A stretch of DNA of 64,000 nucleotides from Ferruginibacter sp. (GTDB lineage: Bacteria > Bacteroidota > Bacteroidia > Chitinophagales > Chitinophagaceae). Positions 62,399 through 64,000 of the stretch are shown here, piece after piece; position 1 is the stretch's first letter, and the number at the start of each line of letters is the position of its first letter. The stretch is taken from NCBI GenBank assembly GCA_025963635.1, contig JAOQAK010000041.1, positions 1 through 64,000 on the forward strand, written 5' to 3'. The position numbers were made by a program, and so were the translations under genes. A model generated the notes under the pieces. The model had not been told where the DNA came from. It ran no database searches and was given only the letters and a program-made list of their open reading frames with translations.

Positions 62399-62484
62399 TA
62401 CACAAGTAGCTAATTAGCCAATATGCTAATGTGCTAACGAAAACGCAATTCCTCATAAATAGCACATTAGCAAATTAGCACATT
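62393..62484. repeat. Family A split inverted repeat (copy 4) between purS and rsmI
   Basis: The left arm AGCTAATA and AGCTAATTAGCCAATATGC, GCTAATGTGCTAAC overlaps the purS stop. The right arm AGCACATTAGCAAATTAGC ACATT runs straight into the rsmI ATG at 62485. Confidence 0.85.
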
Positions 62485-63159
62485 ATGTCATTGTTCGTCG
62501 TTCCCACCCCCATTGGTAATTTGGCGGATATTACATTCCGTGCAATTGAGATATTAAAATCAGTTGATTTAATCCTTGCGGAAGATACACGAACCTCGTC
62601 TGTTTTATTGCAGCATTACCAGGTTCAAAAACCAATCACTCCCTACCACCAGCACAATGAACATAAGATCATTCATCATTTGGTGGAACAAATGCAAACC
62701 GGTAAAACAATGGCGTTGCTTACAGATGCAGGCACACCTGGTATCAGCGATCCCGCATTCCTGTTAGTAAGAGAATGTGTAAAAAATGACATCAGGGTGG
62801 AATGTCTTCCCGGTGCTACCGCATTTGTTCCTGCACTGGTCAACAGTGGACTCCCGATGAATAGTTTTTGCTTTGAAGGATTTCTTCCTCTAAAAAAAGG
62901 CCGGCAAACTTTTTTGAAAAAAATGGCGACTGAAGAAAGAACCATGGTGTTTTATGAAAGCCCCATGCGGTTAGTGAAAACGCTGAATGATTTCATGGGA
63001 TATTTTGGTGCAGAAAGGCAATGTTGTGTATGCAGGGAACTCACCAAAAAGTTTGAAGAAAATAAGCGAGGAACCTTGCAGGAAGTGCATGATCATTTTA
63101 ATGCAAAACCGGTAAAAGGTGAGATAGTAATTGTAGTACAGGGTAATCCAACAATATAA
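62485..63159 (+). CDS. rsmI: 16S rRNA (cytidine1402-2'-O)-methyltransferase
   Basis: RsmI puts a 2'-O-methyl group on C1402 in the decoding centre of 16S rRNA. The 224 residues show the start LFVVPTPIGNLADITFRAIE, ILAEDTRTSSVLLQHY, ALLTDAGTPGISDPAFLLVR and the C-terminal motif VCRELTKKFEENKRGTLQEV. The family is normally about 220-290 residues, so this copy is at the short end. Its start codon lies next to the arm of a family A repeat. A diverged paralogue lies at 36390-37088. Confidence 0.94.
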   Translation: MSLFVVPTPIGNLADITFRAIEILKSVDLILAEDTRTSSVLLQHYQVQKPITPYHQHNEHKIIHHLVEQMQTGKTMALLTDAGTPGISDPAFLLVRECVKNDIRVECLPGATAFVPALVNSGLPMNSFCFEGFLPLKKGRQTFLKKMATEERTMVFYESPMRLVKTLNDFMGYFGAERQCCVCRELTKKFEENKRGTLQEVHDHFNAKPVKGEIVIVVQGNPTI

Positions 63160-63690
63160 AAGCGGTGGTTTTAATTTTTTTCACTGGAAAGCACGGCATA
63201 TTCAAAGAAAGAGCCTTTTATCTCTTAATTCATATCATAAATAATTGCGTTTTGTTTTCACAGTGATCGGTTGAATTTGACTGTTGAATGGCAGATTTTC
63301 TGGATACATTTCCCTTAGAGACACAATTCGATTATTGCGCATTATAGAAGTGAGTACTCTGAAACCCTTACTGCGAGATGATCTAAACTGTATGATGCGT
63401 CGTGATCTATCCCTATTCGGTGTAAATGACCTTATCCTCCAATAAAGTTCCCCTTCTTATTTAAATACTCTTTTTGCAGTATTGACAGAACCAAATTCTT
63501 TTTCTACATTTATCGACTGATTGCAGGTAAGGCTTTAATGACCTGCGAATATATTTCTGACCACCTGAAAAATTGAAAATAGAATTGCCATTCTTTCCCA
63601 CAATTCTTTTCGATAATAATCAATCTGTCTGCTAACGTTAGAGGACGTATTTTTTACCCTTTCCAACCGGGTAGCTAAAAAATTACGGTT
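63160..63690. other. Gene-free spacer before the DUF4255 gene
   Basis: This AT-rich spacer of 531 bp has no convincing frame on either strand. It should carry the promoter of the following gene. TACATTTA (about 63508) is one base off TAnnTTTG. It marks the border between the housekeeping part and a possible eCIS locus. Confidence 0.45.
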
Positions 63691-64000
63691 ATGATTCGCA
63701 CTGCACTCGAATTTATAAAAAAAGAACTGGACGCTTATATGGCAGACAGGGAGCAGGATCCTGCCCAATATAGTGCCGGCCATATCGTAGACCTAAAACC
63801 CGTTGCACTTCCGAATGGTACTATAAACATTACCGATACTACACACATTACCTTAATGCTGGCAGGTGTGGAAGAAGAGCGCCGTGTAGGAAAACGTCCT
63901 TTTTATATGCCAACAGATGATAAGCAATTTTTAAAACTTAATCCGCCGATTGAGTTGAATCTTTTTATGCTTTTTGCAGCACACAACAGTCATTACGAAA
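63691..64000 (+). CDS. DUF4255 (Pvc16 N-terminal) protein, probable first gene of an eCIS locus (cut by window edge)
   Basis: The frame opens at ATG 63691 and stays open to the window end (103 residues seen). It begins MIRTALEFIKKELDAYMADR and continues with HITLMLAGVEEERRVGKRPF, then TDDKQFLKLNPPIELNLFML and FAAHNSHYE. These match the DUF4255/Pvc16 family, which caps or ends the tube in extracellular contractile injection systems such as PVC and MAC and is often the first gene of the locus. The later genes (sheath, tube, baseplate, AAA ATPase) would lie right of the window. About 190 residues are expected in total. There is a gap of 531 bp before it, so a new transcription unit starts here. 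Confidence 0.82.
   Translation, partial: MIRTALEFIKKELDAYMADREQDPAQYSAGHIVDLKPVALPNGTINITDTTHITLMLAGVEEERRVGKRPFYMPTDDKQFLKLNPPIELNLFMLFAAHNSHYE

Overview
The window is a stretch of a Bacteroidota chromosome, most likely of the Chitinophagaceae or a close relative. The evidence is type IX secretion / gliding genes (gldJ, porV and a porP/sprF homologue), a bacillithiol gene (bshA), the order bamD - omega - coaBC - DUF4835, weak or absent Shine-Dalgarno sequences, and the Bacteroidota promoter -7 element TAnnTTTG upstream of about fifteen transcription units. Most of the content is housekeeping, in small operons on both strands.

Layout. 1-5.2 kb: the N-terminal part of secA (cut by the window edge), a small membrane protein, an AraC-type regulator and atpG. 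5.3-8.9 kb: scpB, lysA, a GNAT acetyltransferase and a YjbR-like protein. 8.9-9.7 kb: a gene-free block of repeats (two copies of an element of about 205 bp, then three small hairpins). 9.7-20.5 kb: a giant alpha-2-macroglobulin lipoprotein with a thioester motif, its usual partner PBP1C, a membrane-anchored papain-like protease and a DUF4442 protein. 20.9-26.1 kb: a beta-CASP metallo-hydrolase, tRNA-Glu, trmD, an S4 RNA-binding protein and a DPP-IV-like peptidase. 26.3-29.8 kb: gldJ and porV, divergent, with a 700-bp gap where porU might be expected. 29.9-44.3 kb: ispF, dut, DUF4292, an EnvC-like protein, bshA, an M28 peptidase, an RsmI paralogue, EI24, mpg, porP/sprF, upp, ade and clpS. 44.4-56.1 kb: a SpecificRecomb-family membrane protein, htpG, a methyltransferase-recJ pair, a polyprenyl synthetase, then bamD-omega-coaBC-DUF4835-DUF4296. 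56.4-63.2 kb: scoAB, pckA, pepP, pssA-purS and rsmI. At the right edge (63691 onward) a DUF4255/Pvc16-like gene begins; this family is typical of extracellular contractile injection systems, so a phage-tail-like machine may start just as the window ends.

The most unusual signal is not protein coding. At least two unrelated families of short repeats fill intergenic spacers as split inverted repeats. One arm, read antisense, overlaps or follows the stop codon of the upstream gene; the other, read in sense, abuts the start codon of the downstream gene. Family A is built on CACATTAGCAAATTAGC and family B on CAACCTTCAACC. Other intergenic elements are three 41-bp units each carrying a 14-bp near-palindrome, a duplicated two-hairpin element, a three-hairpin element, a tandem 23-bp repeat and a pair of 50-60 bp repeats. 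All calls come from reading the sequence; no database search or folding was run.
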